64,000 bases of DNA from assembly GCA_030620095.1 (NCBI GenBank), contig JAUTXW010000884.1, positions 62,001-126,000 on the forward strand. The letters are read 5' to 3'. Shown here piece after piece: positions 1 to 11,399 of this stretch (position 1 is its first letter; every line of letters begins with the position of its first letter). The notes beneath the pieces were generated by a model, which worked only from the letters and a program-made list of their open reading frames with translations, searched no databases and had not been told where the DNA came from. Source of the stretch: Kuschelorhynchus macadamiae. Lineage: Eukaryota; Arthropoda; Insecta; Coleoptera; Curculionidae. Position numbers and translations under genes: made by a program.

Positions 1-986
1 GGGGACAACCATGTCAATTAAATAAGTGATCTTTTCTTTTTTGGATTGAAAGGTGATATCGGGTCTGTTTGCGGGGATTTTCTCTATGTGGATGTCAATG
101 TCCCAGTAGAGCTTGTAGTCTTTGTTTTCAAGTATGGATGTTGGTGTACAATGGTAGTAAGGGTCTGTGTTCTTCGTTAGTTTGTATGTTGTAGCTAATG
201 CTTGACGAACGACCTTTGCTGCTGAGTTGTGTCTCACGGTCCATCCATTATCCTACATCTACTCGTTATGTGATTGATTGTTTCTCTCAGCTGGTGACAT
301 CTCCCGCACCTGTCGTCTTCAATGGTTGTGTCCTTGATGATGTGCTTTCGGTAGTTTCTGGTTGCTATGCCTTTGTCCTGGATGGCAAGCAGGAAGCCTT
401 CTGTTTCGGGGAACAGCTGCCCTTCTTGTAACCACGTATATGAAAGCTTTATATGTATATTGTCTTGCTTTATGTGGTATCTGTGTCTTCTATGAAGTAT
501 TTTTTCAGACCAGGTATTGTAGCTTTTCTTGTCATGATTGGATGTGACTGCATGCGTCTGCTGCGTGGCTCGTAAATTTGTTTTTTATTTAACGATTGTA
601 TATCTATAATTCTCTTCTGTGTTTTAACTTCCTGTGTTTAGTGAATTCAGAGCGTATGAGAATGTGAATGTTTTCTATGTCTGTGTGTGACCATTTAATT
701 ATACCAAACGAATACGTAAGAATAGGTATGGTGAAGGTGTTAATAGCTTTCGTTAAATTTCTGGAGTCCGGTTTCGTTTTTAGTATATTTGTGAATCTGG
801 TTTTAAATTACGTCTTGAGCTCTGATTTTATATTAGTGTGGTTAATATTGGTGCTTTGATGGAAGCCTAGGTATCTGTATGTTTCTTCTCTGAGCATGTT
901 ATCTATGGTTTCATTGTTGATTGTTTCCGTTGTAGGGTAGCCTTTCCACTGTCCCTTGTTGACATGAAGTAGCTTGCATTTACTTA
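1..986 (-). mobile_element. RLE-type LINE fragment, 3' part, truncated by the window edge
   Basis: On the minus strand this stretch is homologous to about 52970-54035 of the plus-strand LINE near 53 kb. The match runs from the segment just after the reverse transcriptase active site to the C-terminal endonuclease-like region. The RPD and LID motifs of that region fall near 30-70. The reading frame is broken, so this is a pseudogene copy. Its 5' end is truncated beside an (ATT)n run, which is usual for LINE insertions. Its 3' end lies outside the window. The forward ORFs at 198-859 are shadows of this copy. Confidence 0.85.
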
Positions 987-993
987 TACCAAA

Positions 994-1017
994 TATTATT
1001 ATTATTATTATTATTAT
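994..1017. repeat. (ATT)n microsatellite
   Basis: A short run of ATT units sits at the 5' truncation point of the LINE copy and just before the CCATTTTG repeat piece. It is directly visible in the sequence. Confidence 0.9.
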
Positions 1018-1430
1018 TTTGGATTTTTACCAAAATATTACCAGGCCATCCCCATATGACCCTTAATTTTTAGCTTATATTTGGAGTCAATTTGGTAAGT
1101 AATTTTTAACATATGCCGCGAACTAACAGACAGACCGACAGACGGACCGAAAAAATTGATAAAACATCATTTTTAGAATCTAGGTAAGATATGTAAAACT
1201 CAGAGAGTGATTTTTTTCACGATTACAAACATTTTACCAAATTGTACATTGTACCAAAATTTTACCAGTTAAGTCCTACATAATACTTGATTTTTGCGAA
1301 AAATTTGGGAAAATTTTGATAGGTGGTTTTTTAGTAATAATTTTCTTAAGATTTCACTGGGCCGTCATTTTGTTTCGCATTACTATATTTTTATCGAAAT
1401 GTTACCAGATCGTCCCCATCTGATCCTGAG
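1018..1430 (+). repeat. Partial copy of the CCATTTTG repeat family
   Basis: This piece carries the signature strings of the long repeat found at 8055-9445 and 32521-33517. In order these are the 'ttaccaggYcatccccatatga' block, the purine-rich 'acagacagaccgacagacgg' block, 'gataaaacat', 'gagagtgattttt.cacgattacaa', and a diverged CCGTCATTTTGTT motif near 1360. No coding capacity is visible. It is a truncated copy. Confidence 0.75.
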
Positions 1431-2388
1431 ATTATAAAGTTAAACTAAGAAGTAATGCAGCATTTATATTTTATGTAATATTATGGCTTTCCGTTACAGC
1501 TTTCTTTTTTAAAAAATGTTAAATTTGTAGGTAAAATAAAAAAATCAAAAAGGGTTGTCATTTGGTAACTACAATATTCGCTTTATACATATTTTATTTA
1601 ACAGGTAGAAACGCAAAAACATAAATTTATTGTATTACTTACTTATTACGATTTAAATCATAAGTTAAAATTAATACAAGAATCAAGTAAAAATGTTATT
1701 TATTGCAAAACATATTTCAAAATACGGGAAAATATAACTTTTTTTTACTCTCTAATGATAGAAGTCGTAAAGTTAGATATTGTTAGATAATTACTTTTGA
1801 AAACCATTGAGGAATAGGAGTAATTATACGGTGATCCATAGGCCAGTGAGTCACTAGGTTTTCTCTTTTTAATAATATTATAAATATTGTTTTAAAGTTT
1901 TTATTGTATTTGGTATGATTCTAATCCGTTCTATCATCCTTTATCAAAAACAATTCAAAAATATTTTTTATCTAAACCAGTTCTAAAGTACTTAAATAAA
2001 AATCTAACAAAACAAAAGTTATCTGGTCGTATTTTTGAATATTAAAAATTTTTAGAGAGGGCAACATACAAAATGTTAAATGTAACTCGAAAAAATCTAA
2101 AATAAATATGCAAAAAATATATATTTTCAAACGATATTACATTTAATATAATCAGTCAGCCAAACACTTGAACTATTATGTAGGAACTCATCCTCAACAT
2201 TATTAATCTGGGTTATAGTGTATTTACCAGTTTACATTATGGTTCCAGCGTGACGTCACAGTATGCGAGAAACATACCACTAACCTGCGCATAGGCATAC
2301 CGTGTGTGAGTGTATCGTGTTATTGCTCTAAGAACTTTAATATTCAATAGCTTCCAACATTATCTACAAAATAAATATAAACATTTAC
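1431..2388. other. AT-rich non-coding sequence downstream of an LRR exon
   Basis: I see no gene, RNA gene or element ends that I can support. It is presumably intron sequence of the minus-strand LRR gene, because the exon at 2389-2643 ends in a good splice donor. Confidence 0.5.
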
Positions 2389-2643
2389 CTGATCCAAACT
2401 AGTAAAAAAGTTATTCAAAAATTGCAACTCTGTCGCATAAGTAGTTTCATCAAAGGCTCTCTTGGGCAAATCCTTGAGCTGATTATCCGATAAATCCAAT
2501 TTAGTAATGTTTGCGCAATTTTCAAAAGCTCCGCTCTCTATTTTGCTTATTTTGTTTCTCGCCAGGTTTATTGTAGATAGGTAAAGATCCTTGAAAGCAA
2601 GTTTCTGAATTTCGGTGACTTGATTGTCAGAAACATCCACCAG
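2389..2643 (-). CDS. LRR gene, fourth exon seen (85 codons, phase 0)
   Basis: This is the last host exon visible in transcription order. Its minus-strand sequence starts after a pyrimidine-rich tract ending TTTTTAG and ends in CAG before GTAAATG, a consensus acceptor and donor. It is 255 bp, phase 0 at both ends. It encodes leucine-rich repeats such as LDLSDNQLKDLPKRAF and INLARNKISKIESGAF, which fit the 24-residue extracellular LRR class. It joins in frame to the exon at 12967-13213 across an intron of 10.3 kb. LRR proteins of this class are usually secreted or membrane-anchored receptors or adhesion proteins. Chaoptin-like and convoluted-like proteins are possible, but I cannot decide between them from these exons. 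Confidence 0.88.
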
Positions 2644-2666
2644 CTAAAAACAAATGCAGGTTTCTA

Positions 2667-2790
2667 GTATTAAAAAATCGGTAAATTTCCTTACCCGGAA
2701 CTTCCCTCATTATGAATATTTCCTTTTATTAGGAATAGTGAAGTGTGAACCAATTTAGTTCAGTACATAGTTATTTAAGAACACATATAT
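2667..2790 (+). repeat. CCATTTTG repeat, copy 1, first segment
   Basis: The start of a long repeat ('atcggtaaatttccttacccggaacttcc') matches 29958-30066 closely. The repeat is cut here by the pogo element at 2792 and resumes at 5662. The segment at 29958 continues straight into the sequence seen here after the insertion, which shows that the pogo element is the younger one. Confidence 0.8.
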
Positions 2791-3037
2791 AGGGGAGACC
2801 GGGGCAGGTTGCATCAAAAAATGGATAGTATTTTTTTCTTAGGTTATCAGGTAAATAACATTCAGAGTCAGGTGAAAAAATATCTATCTGTATTTCGCTA
2901 ATACATCAAAATATAATGAGAGGCTTAAAAAAATTAATTAACGCTTATACGCATATATTTCTTGACCAAGACATGTGTTGCAACTTACCTCATTGGTGGG
3001 GCAACTTGCAACAATAAGATGGGTAAGTTGCAACATA

Positions 3038-5158
3038 CTACTCTGGTTCATCTGAGTATTCAGAAAAGCAATTTATACATATATAAAAGGGATCAGATTT
3101 TGCGCAGTGGTCGTGGGCCCACATTTTACATTTTGTGCACTGTAACCAGTCTTCCTTCTCTTTTTCGTCCTGGTAAATTTCGTTACAAACTAGACACAAC
3201 GTGTCGTCATCCTCAGAAGAAATTTCCCAGTCATCATCTTTCTTAGGATGCTTTTCTATGGTTTTTTTCTTAACTATATGAATGAGTGGTTCATCATCTG
3301 AAGAGTCATTGGGGCATATTTGTCGAATTGCCCTTTTTATATGATGTTAATTTTTTCATTTGTCTTGGTTTGTCAATATTTGTGGACGTTTTTTTCTTTC
3401 TTTCATTTCTCAGTTTTTCCTCATTTTCCAAAGCCTCTTTTTCAGGTGTGTCGGTTAATATGGCAGTTTTTCTTCTTTTCTTACCTCTTTTAGACTGAAC
3501 CACGCGTGGGGGGGCTTTAGGAAAGGGTCTGACCAACTCCGGGCTAAATTTTGAGGTGCTTGGTTGCTGCTCATCAGGAAAATCTTTAGAAAAGGGTCTA
3601 ACACACTCCGGGCTAAATTTTGAGGTGCTTGGTTGCTGCTCATCAGGAAAATCTTTAGGAAAGGGTCTAACACACTCCGGGCTAAATTTTGAAGTGCTTG
3701 GTTGCTGCTTATCTGGGGTGCCAGGAAAATCCAAAGTATGTGTACTAACTGCTTCTGTGTCTGGATTCGGTGTACCGGCCACTTTCGACGTTTGATCCAT
3801 TTTATCAATGCTGCTTAGCGATTCCGGTTGTGGCCGATCCGTTGTAAAAGCTGGTGTAAAATCAGATTCAGTGAATATATTAGGATTCACAGGATAAACT
3901 CCATAAGCTGAAAAACCTGAAGTGATATTTTTAAGAGTTACCGCATTTAAAAATGCAAGCTTTATGATCTGTGGCAAATCAAAAATATAGAGTTTTTCCT
4001 GGGTTGTTTACCAACCAAGCACTAATACCTGAGCTGCAGCATTTTTTAAAGGGTCCAAACACTGCTACATCTAACGGTTGCAACCGATGTGAGCAGTATG
4101 GTGGAAAAGAGACCATAATGACACCGTTTTCTTTGCATAGATTGAGAACTTTACAACTTAAGTGGGATGAATGATTGTCTAATAATAAAATCACTGGAGT
4201 TTCCTTCGATGGTTTGACATGTGAGATGAAATGCTGCATAAAAATATAAAACGTATTTTCTTGCATCCAGCCGGATCCATTTGCCTCGCCTATGCAACCG
4301 GAAGGACCATCGCGGATAAAATATTCTCTGAAACGTTTCCTTGGGAATATGAACATAGGTGGTATGAAATTTCCTTGGGCATTTACGGCAACCGCAAGTG
4401 TGATCATTTCTCCTCGCTCAGCCGAAGTAATGGATCCTACCTGCTTAGCACCTGTAAAGAAACAACATAGTGCATTAAACAGAAATCAGTATAGGATATT
4501 AAATGTGTATTTACCTTTTTGTGCTAATACTTTTCTTGGGCGAAGAACGATTGACACCCCCGTCTCGTCCATATTCCATATTCTAGAAGCTTGAAATTGG
4601 CTACGCGATAGAACATCCATGAGCTTGGCAAAAAACATGTCTACGTTTGTGCGATTAAAACTGGAAGCTCTAGCAAGGCTTGTGGCTTCGGGCTGGCGCA
4701 TGGCGGATAGAAATGTCGATGTTTCTCTTAATAAACAGATTTAGCCACTCCACTCCAGCTTTTTCGTGGTCATCCCAAGAAGAAGGAACTTGAATATTAT
4801 GTAACTTTGCACATTGATATGCTAACTTGCGGACCCCAATCGGATCAAGTCCAAACATAATATCACTGCATTTTTTGATATACTTCACAAAAATTTGTTC
4901 TTGTTCTCTATTAAATATTAGTCGTGGCTTGGCATAACCGCTATCTGGCATTTCTATTCTAGCAATATTCGTTTCGCGAAATTTTTTTGTTTTCGCTACA
5001 TATCGTGAAAGCGTTGAATAATGAATATTAAAATCTTTAGCGATTTTTCTAATAGAAAACTCTTTATTCCCAATATTTTCTAATACTAATTGGGCAGCGC
5101 GTTTAATAACATTATCCGGAGTCGTACCCCTCTCGGTTTTTTTCTTATAATTTCTCAT
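3038..5158 (-). pseudogene. pogo/jerky-type transposase with C-terminal PHD finger, frameshifted
   Basis: The start ATG is at 5158. In order the gene encodes a psq/CENP-B-like helix-turn-helix (with FSIRKIAKDFNIHYSTLSRY), a DDE_1 catalytic domain, a Ser/Pro-rich linker and a C4HC3 PHD finger that ends near 3050. The catalytic motifs are WNMDETG, LLLDNHSSH and HRLQPLD, with 35 residues between the last two aspartates. A 63-bp intron (4452-4514) with GT..AG ends joins two exons in frame. I see three frameshifts, near 4700, 3980 and 3300, so the copy cannot make a full protein. It resembles the intact gene at 22757-24952 throughout but is clearly a different family, because the ends and the subterminal words differ. 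Confidence 0.9.
3535..3735 (-). repeat. Tandem 69-bp repeat inside the transposase linker
   Basis: About three direct copies of a 69-bp unit encode a 23-residue repeat containing EQQPSTSKFSPE and VRPFPK. The units are almost identical, so the array expanded recently compared with the rest of this decayed gene. The intact paralogue at 24.3 kb has only diverged QPSTS words here. Confidence 0.85.
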
Positions 5159-5661
5159 GATCCCTAGAAAAAGAAAATTTATATGAAGCAATAAATTAAA
5201 ATGATGGAATAAAATGAAAACGGGGCACGTTGCAACACCGGGGTAAGTTACAACACCGTTGCAAAGTGCCCCGAGCAGAGTGTTGCAATTTGCCTCAATT
5301 TGTCCTTCCTAATCTAACCTCTAAATTTTTTTGTTGTTTTGTAGACATCCCAATTATTATCTAGGCAATAAACACGTAATATATGTGCTATAACTTACCA
5401 CTAATGACACGTGTGAAAAACAAAGCAGAGAGGTTTAATTTATTAAAAAACTGTTCAAAAATATTACACTCAACAATCACAAATCAAGTAACCTGCGAAA
5501 AAACCGTCTGTCATTCGACAAGAATAAAGTGCGTTCGCCAACACGTTTGCCAGTCGATATTGAATGGAAGAGTGCGTTCAAGAGATTTTAAATACAATTG
5601 TGCCTTAGATATCAAGTGTGTTGCAACTTATCCGTGTTGCAACCTGTCCCGGTCTCCCCTA

Positions 5662-6167
5662 CTGTCTTATCAAACATTTTTATTGGACGCCATTTTGTTC
5701 CAATAAATTGGATCCCTACCAATATTTTACCAGTTTCTACCTATGCTACACTTGATTTTGGACATAATTAAAAATGAATTCAATAGGCAGTTTTTACATT
5801 GACACACACCTCGATTTTGTTACGTCATGTTAAATTCGCATCAGTTTATCCTTATAACATATTTAATTTTTCTCCAGTCATTTAAATAAGATTTTTTATG
5901 TTAATTTTTTAACATGTTATTTGGCCGCCATTTTGCTCCGCCATCTTGAATTCGTAACACAACTTTACCAGCTTATCTCTATATCACACTTAATGTTTGC
6001 ACAAAATTTGAAATTACTCTAATTAATAGTATTTTATCAGACTGATTTCTTTAAATATTTTATTAAGCCGCCATTTTCTTTTGCTATCTTATATTTATTT
6101 CAAAATGTTTCCAATTTGTTATGTAACACTTGATTTTTTGCAAAATTTGAGGTAAATTGGATATATA
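5662..6167 (+). repeat. CCATTTTG repeat, copy 1, second segment
   Basis: This continues the repeat after the pogo insertion. It carries GCCATTTTGTTCC near 5689, GGCCGCCATTTTGCTCCGCC near 5923 and a third copy near 6064. It is cut again by a mariner element at 6168. Confidence 0.8.
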
Positions 6168-8054
6168 CAGAGTGTCCCAAACTGATTTAGCCAAGCTCTA
6201 GTTCCCAAACCGTTTGAGATATTTAGTTGGAATAAAATCTAGAATTTGTAGCTATGAGGATACTTCACAATGACATCGAAGAAAAATGTGTTGAAAACAA
6301 AACGTCCCAAAAAGTTCGACCCTAACCTAAAATTTTAAATGCCATCCTGTATATTTTTTTATATAATTGTGTAGGATTGTAAATTCTCTATTCAGTACTT
6401 TTTTCCGATTGAAAGTCGGTTAAGAAACAGCTTAGAAAATTAACATTTTATCTTCCTATCAAGTTAGCCATGGGGTAAATTAAAAATCCTCTTAAAAGAA
6501 AAGAAAACAATATCAAGTTGGTCATGATTCGATAAAACAAAAACTAAACATTTTTGACACTTGTCAAATTGAACTAAATGAGAGTGCAAGTGAGGTTCTT
6601 TATTATTCTTGTCAATTTCGTGTTAAAATGCCAAGTTTGTTTACTGCAGAAGAATACGTTGATATAATTCTAATTTACGGTGAATGCTTAAAAAATAAAA
6701 GAAGAGCCAGAGACGTATATCGCATTCGTTTTCCTAATCGTCCAACGCCAAATGAAAATACATTTGTGAACCTAGAACGCATCCTGAGGCAAGAACATTT
6801 CCTGTCTGGAAATCGCAATAATTCCAGAAGATCGGTACGTAATGAAGAAAATATGATAAATGTTTTAGCATATGTACATTTCAATCCTCAATGTGTCAAT
6901 TCGGAAACTCTTTGAAGAACTTAATATAACAGGAATTTCTGTTGAGCGTATTTTACAAGACTTTAAGTATCATCCTTGTAAAGTTCATCTGGTGCAAGGA
7001 CTCTATCCAGGTGACACTGACAGGCGCTTGCAATTTATTGCAAGCATATTAGGTAAAATTGAAGACGATCCAGCCTTTTTAGCTAAAATATTTTGGGGTG
7101 ATGAAGCTAAATTCCACAATAATGGTCTCATTAACAGACATAATTCCAATTATTGGTCTCCAGTTAATCCACATTGGGTGATGGAGACTAGATTTCAACG
7201 CATTTGGAGTGTCAATGTTTAGTGTGGATTATTTAATGACGAAAAGACTTTAACGTGAGAAAGGTATCTGCACTTTCTACAACACGTTTTACAACAACTT
7301 CTAGAAGAAATTCCGTTGGCTGAAAAACAACAAATGTGGTGGCAGGAAGATGGAGCACCTGCTCCTAATGCTCACATAGTTACTGAATTTCTCCAGAACA
7401 GGTTTGAGGCTAATTTCATCGCAAATGCTTCTCCCGTAATAAGGTGGCCTGCACGTTCGCCTGATCTTTCCCCCTTAGATTTTTTTTGTGAGGAACCTTA
7501 AAAAATATGGTATATTTAAATAAATCCAATGACGTAGAGGACCTGAAGAATAAAATTAGAAATGCCTGTAGCAGAATAACGCCACAAATGATAATTGCTA
7601 CGTGTACGCGAAACCTTTTGACAAGATTTGAAGCTTGCGTTGCCGCTGAAGGTTTACAATTTAAACATTTATTATCGTAGATAATCTGTAAAACAAAAAA
7701 AATACATTGTAATTTTCTTGTTTTCTTTTAAGCGGATTTTTAATTTACCCCATGGCTAACTTGATCGGAAGATAAAATGTTAATGTTCTAAGCTATTTCT
7801 TAACCGATTTTTAATTGGAAAAAAGTGCCGAATAGAGAATTTACAATCCTATAAAATTATGTAAAAAATATACAAGGTGTCGTTTAAAATTTTAAGGTTA
7901 TGGTCGAATTTTTTGGGACTATTTTTTTTCAAACATTTTTCTTCGAAGTCATTTTAAAGTATCCTCATAGCTACAAATTCTAGTTTTTATTCCAAATAAA
8001 TATCTCAAATGGTTTGGGAACTAGAGCCTGGCTAAATCAGTTTGGGACACCCTG
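6168..8054 (+). mobile_element. DD41D-type Tc1/mariner element, decayed, with long inverted repeats
   Basis: It is bounded by TA on both sides. The inverted repeats are about 340 bp (6168-6510 and 7715-8054) and begin CAGRGTGTCCCAAACTGATT. Such long repeats are unusual for mariner-like elements but recur in two others in this window. It interrupts the CCATTTTG repeat, which resumes at 8055. Confidence 0.92.
6628..7680 (+). pseudogene. Tc1/mariner-like transposase (DD41D group), broken
   Basis: The gene starts with an N-terminal helix-turn-helix of the DUF4817 type (MPSLFTAEEYVDIILIYGEC). Catalytic blocks follow: WGDEAKFHNNG, WQEDGAPAPNAHIV and ARSPDLSPLDF. The gap between the last two catalytic aspartates is about 42 residues, close to the DD41D (rosa-like) group rather than the DD34D of classic mariners. 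Stops or frameshifts occur near 6912, 7220 and 7490. The C-terminus ends at a stop at 7678. The gene lies centrally between the long inverted repeats. Confidence 0.85.
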
Positions 8055-9445
8055 TAGATTTTTACTAATAATTTTTTACCGTTTCACTAGGCCCCCATCT
8101 TGTTCCGGCGTATTGGGTTTTATATATACATATTACCAGGTTATCCCCATATGAGCCTTAATTCTTACCTATCCAAAATTTGAAGTCAATCTGATGAGTA
8201 GTTTTTAAGCTAGGCTGCGAAATGTCAGGTAGACAGATAGGCCGACGGAATTGATAAAACATATTTTTTGGCATCTAGGGACGCTAAAACGCGAAGATAT
8301 GTAAAACCTGCTAGAGTGATTTTTTGAAATTACAAAAATTTCATTTGGCCGCCATTTTGTTCCTCCATCTTGAATTAGTACCACAGTTTTACTGGTTGAT
8401 CTCTATATTACAATTAGTTACTGCACACAATTTGAAATCAGTTAATTAAAAAGTTTTTTCAGGCTGAATGTTTAAATATTTTATTAAACTGCCAATTTAT
8501 TCCGCCATCTTGGATTCATACAAAAATTTTACCAGTTGATTCCTACATAATTCTTGATTTTCGTACAAAATTTGAGATAAATTCGATAATTAGGTTTTTT
8601 AGTAATAATTTCTTTAACGTTTCACTAGGCCGCCATCTTGTTCTGGCATATTCGATTTTAACCAAAATATTACCAGGTCATCCCATATGAGCTTTAATTT
8701 TTTACTAAAATTTAAAGTCAATCTGATAAGTAGCTTTTAAGCTATGGCGCGAACTAACAGACACAGAGACAAACCGACAGATGGACCGACGAACCTGGTA
8801 AAACATATTTTTGGCATCTACGGACGCCAAAACCGAATATATGTAAAGCCTGAGAGAATGATTTTACAGTTTACAAAAATTTTATTTGGCGGCCATTTTG
8901 TTCCTCCATCTTGAATTAGTACCACACTTTTACTAGTTCTCCTTTATACTACAATTAGTTATGGCACACAATTTGAAATTAGTTCATTAAGTAGTTTTTT
9001 CTCGCTGATTTTTTAAATATTTTATTAAGCCGTCATTTTGTTACGCCATCTTGGATTTGTACCAAAATTGTATCATTAGATTCCTACATAATACTTGATT
9101 TTTGTGCAAAATTTGAGATACATTGGACAAGCACTTTCTTAGTAATAATTTTTTTAACATTTCACTAGGTCGCTATTTTGTTTTCCCATGTTGAATTTTT
9201 ACCAAAATGTTACCAGGTCATCCCCATATGAGGCTTAATTTTTGACCAAAATTTGAAGTCAATCAGGTAAGTAGTTTTTCAGCTATGTTGCGAACAGACA
9301 GACTGACAGATAGAACAGAGCGACAAAATCGAGAAAACATGTTTTTCGTCATCTAGGGTCCCTGAAATGTAAAGATCTGAAAAAACTCGGAGGGTGATTT
9401 TTTCACGATTACAATACCTTCCCTTTTATGAGGGAAGTAAAAAAG
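8055..9445 (+). repeat. CCATTTTG repeat, copy 1, third segment and 3' end
   Basis: Internally repetitive sequence of alternating blocks, each starting with a GCCGCCATTTTG/CTTGTTCC motif (near 8347, 8627, 8888, 9020 and 9167) and followed by a Thr/Pro-like nonsense stretch without ORFs. It ends in a small hairpin, CTTCCC-loop-GGGAAG, near 9418-9438, then TAAAA. A matching end occurs at 33497-33517. It lacks TIRs, an RT or a transposase, so its class is unknown. Confidence 0.8.
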
Positions 9446-11399
9446 TCTTAATTAAGAACAAACAATTGGTTTTATTTTTAACACAAATTTTTTGGCAACG
9501 TAAAAAATCGAAAACCGAATCGAAACGAAATGTCTACAATGTATAGTAAATCATACAGATGTGATGAAGGTAAATATTAGAAACTCAACAATATGTTCCC
9601 GGCTAGGGCGATGATTCTTTTTTATAATTTTGTATATAGCTCTGTGTTAAACATCGGATTGCGATTTGATTAGCCCTGATTAGTTTTTTTTGACGCGAAG
9701 GAGCCAGATTTTTCATTTTTTTTTTGACAAAGCCCTAGACCTGAAAAGCTCGCAGAATATAGTATGCTGAGTTTGGCCAATACATTTTTTTTTGTTCACT
9801 ATTTTTATTTATTATACTAAATAATTTTCTTGGACTTTTCCCATATATTTTTACATGCCCCAGTCCGGCATTTTCATTGAAGAGTCCTCGCTTGTAATTA
9901 AATTCTCATATCGTTCATAGATCATGAGTTTGGCAACATTGCAATAATTTTGTTTCTGTATTCTGTTAAAAACCTCATAATAGTGAGATTTTACATCACA
10001 AAGTAGTAAAAGTTCTGAGGTTTTTCGTTGTTTTTTTTTTTGGAAAAAACTGTGGTTTCCGAGAAATTTTTACTTTTACTATCATTAAGTAAGAGAACCA
10101 GCTCCTGAATGAATAAGAACTTGCTTAGCTGATAAAGTGCAGGCTATAAAATTGGCGTGTGAGGGAGATATGGCGGTTTTGGATTATGTTAATAAACTTA
10201 TATAGTATTTGGTGCTGTTTACTATTAACCACTCTCTAAAAATGCAAACAGCTATGTCTCTAAAATTAGTTTGTGGTGTAAAAAATTATCTTTGCCTGAA
10301 CAGGTCATCAAAAATCTTATTGCATTTACCTCTCTAAGAAGGTCGCAGGATAGGAGTCTACTAGTTCTTACGGCTTACGTGCTTGATGAAACTCCAGCAG
10401 CATAAATCATGTAAGCCAGAAAAACTTACTCAGAATTCAAAATATGTTTCGTGTGTCATTTGGCGCCACTTGTCGGCCAACCTTGCAGACTGACAAGTTG
10501 TTAATTTTAACAAAGCAGTTCATTTTCAGCATTACTCATGTTCATATTTTCCAAATGACCGGTACATTTGATAATGACCATTCGAAAAGTACCACCCCCT
10601 TAACTTTATGGCTTTATGTTGAAGAAAAAAAGGTTAAGTATAAAATTCATATTTTTTAATACCTTATGTTAATATACACAGGGTGTTACAATAAAGTGCT
10701 TCTGCACAAAATTTTATTCTTTTAAATGTAATATCCTTTATATTATAACATTTTTGGATTGTACAGAAAAATATAAGCACATTTAACGTATCATATCCTA
10801 TATCCAAATTCAACTGTTTCGGATATATGGACATTTTAAATTTGACATTTAAACAAAAAGATTTGCACTTTTCCGTCTTAGTTTTTAATTACCTATCACC
10901 TGATATCTATTTCCAGCTAAACCAAAAGTTGAAACCATTTTGCTCTGGTTCAAGCCGTTTAGATTTTATAGCATGTAAAAGAGCTCCAAGCTCAATTTCA
11001 AACGTCAATAATTCAGAAACAGTTGAATTTAAGTATAGGACATGATTTTTGAAATATGCTAGAATCCAGAAGTGTAATAATATACATGGTATTCCATTAA
11101 AAAATGGAACTGTGAGCAGACATGGTTTATTTCGACACACATAAAGCAAAATAGTTGAGGTACTTTTCGATTGATCACTTAATACGTTAAAAATCATTTT
11201 GGCTGATAACGCTTTCTATTGGCTATCTTAATTATTTTCATTAACATTTTTATACCAAGTATTTTTTTAATCTTAGCTAATTTTTAAGTAATACGACTGT
11301 TAATTTTTCTTTTATATATTTGATTAGTTTTCTGATTTACTGTTCTGATAATTCTAAATCATATCTATATAGAAGTAGACGATTTGTATTTGTATTTGT
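9446..11399. other. AT-rich sequence with no recognised gene
   Basis: Several short ORFs (10444-10659, 10827-11045 and 10907-11197 reverse) show no motif or homology that I recognise. An element-end-like string, ACAGGGTGTTAC, starts at 10679 but I could not find a partner. It is presumably intron of the LRR gene filled with old repeats. Confidence 0.5.

Larger units (their letters stand above)
2792..5659 (-). mobile_element. pogo-like DNA transposon with PHD finger (decayed copy)
   Basis: The ends are inverted repeats of about 22 bp (GGGGAGACCGGG..AGGTTGCA) with one mismatch. TA flanks each side (2790-2791 and 5660-5661), the target duplication typical of Tc1/mariner/pogo elements. Inside both ends are many copies of GTTGCAAC-like words, probably transposase binding sites. 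The one gene is on the minus strand and is broken. The element interrupts the CCATTTTG repeat. Confidence 0.93.

Noticed and set aside
3556..3795. Plus ORF with repeated LGCCSSGKSL units
   Set aside because: It is the antisense shadow of the 69-bp repeat in the minus-strand transposase.
9405..9445. Helitron 3' end at the CCATTTTG repeat (hairpin near the end)
   Set aside because: The hairpin is present but no CTRR terminus follows and no Helitron protein is found; class left open.
10444..11197. Small ORFs as possible host genes
   Set aside because: Short, without motifs, splice context or homology that I recognise; chance ORFs are expected in AT-rich introns.
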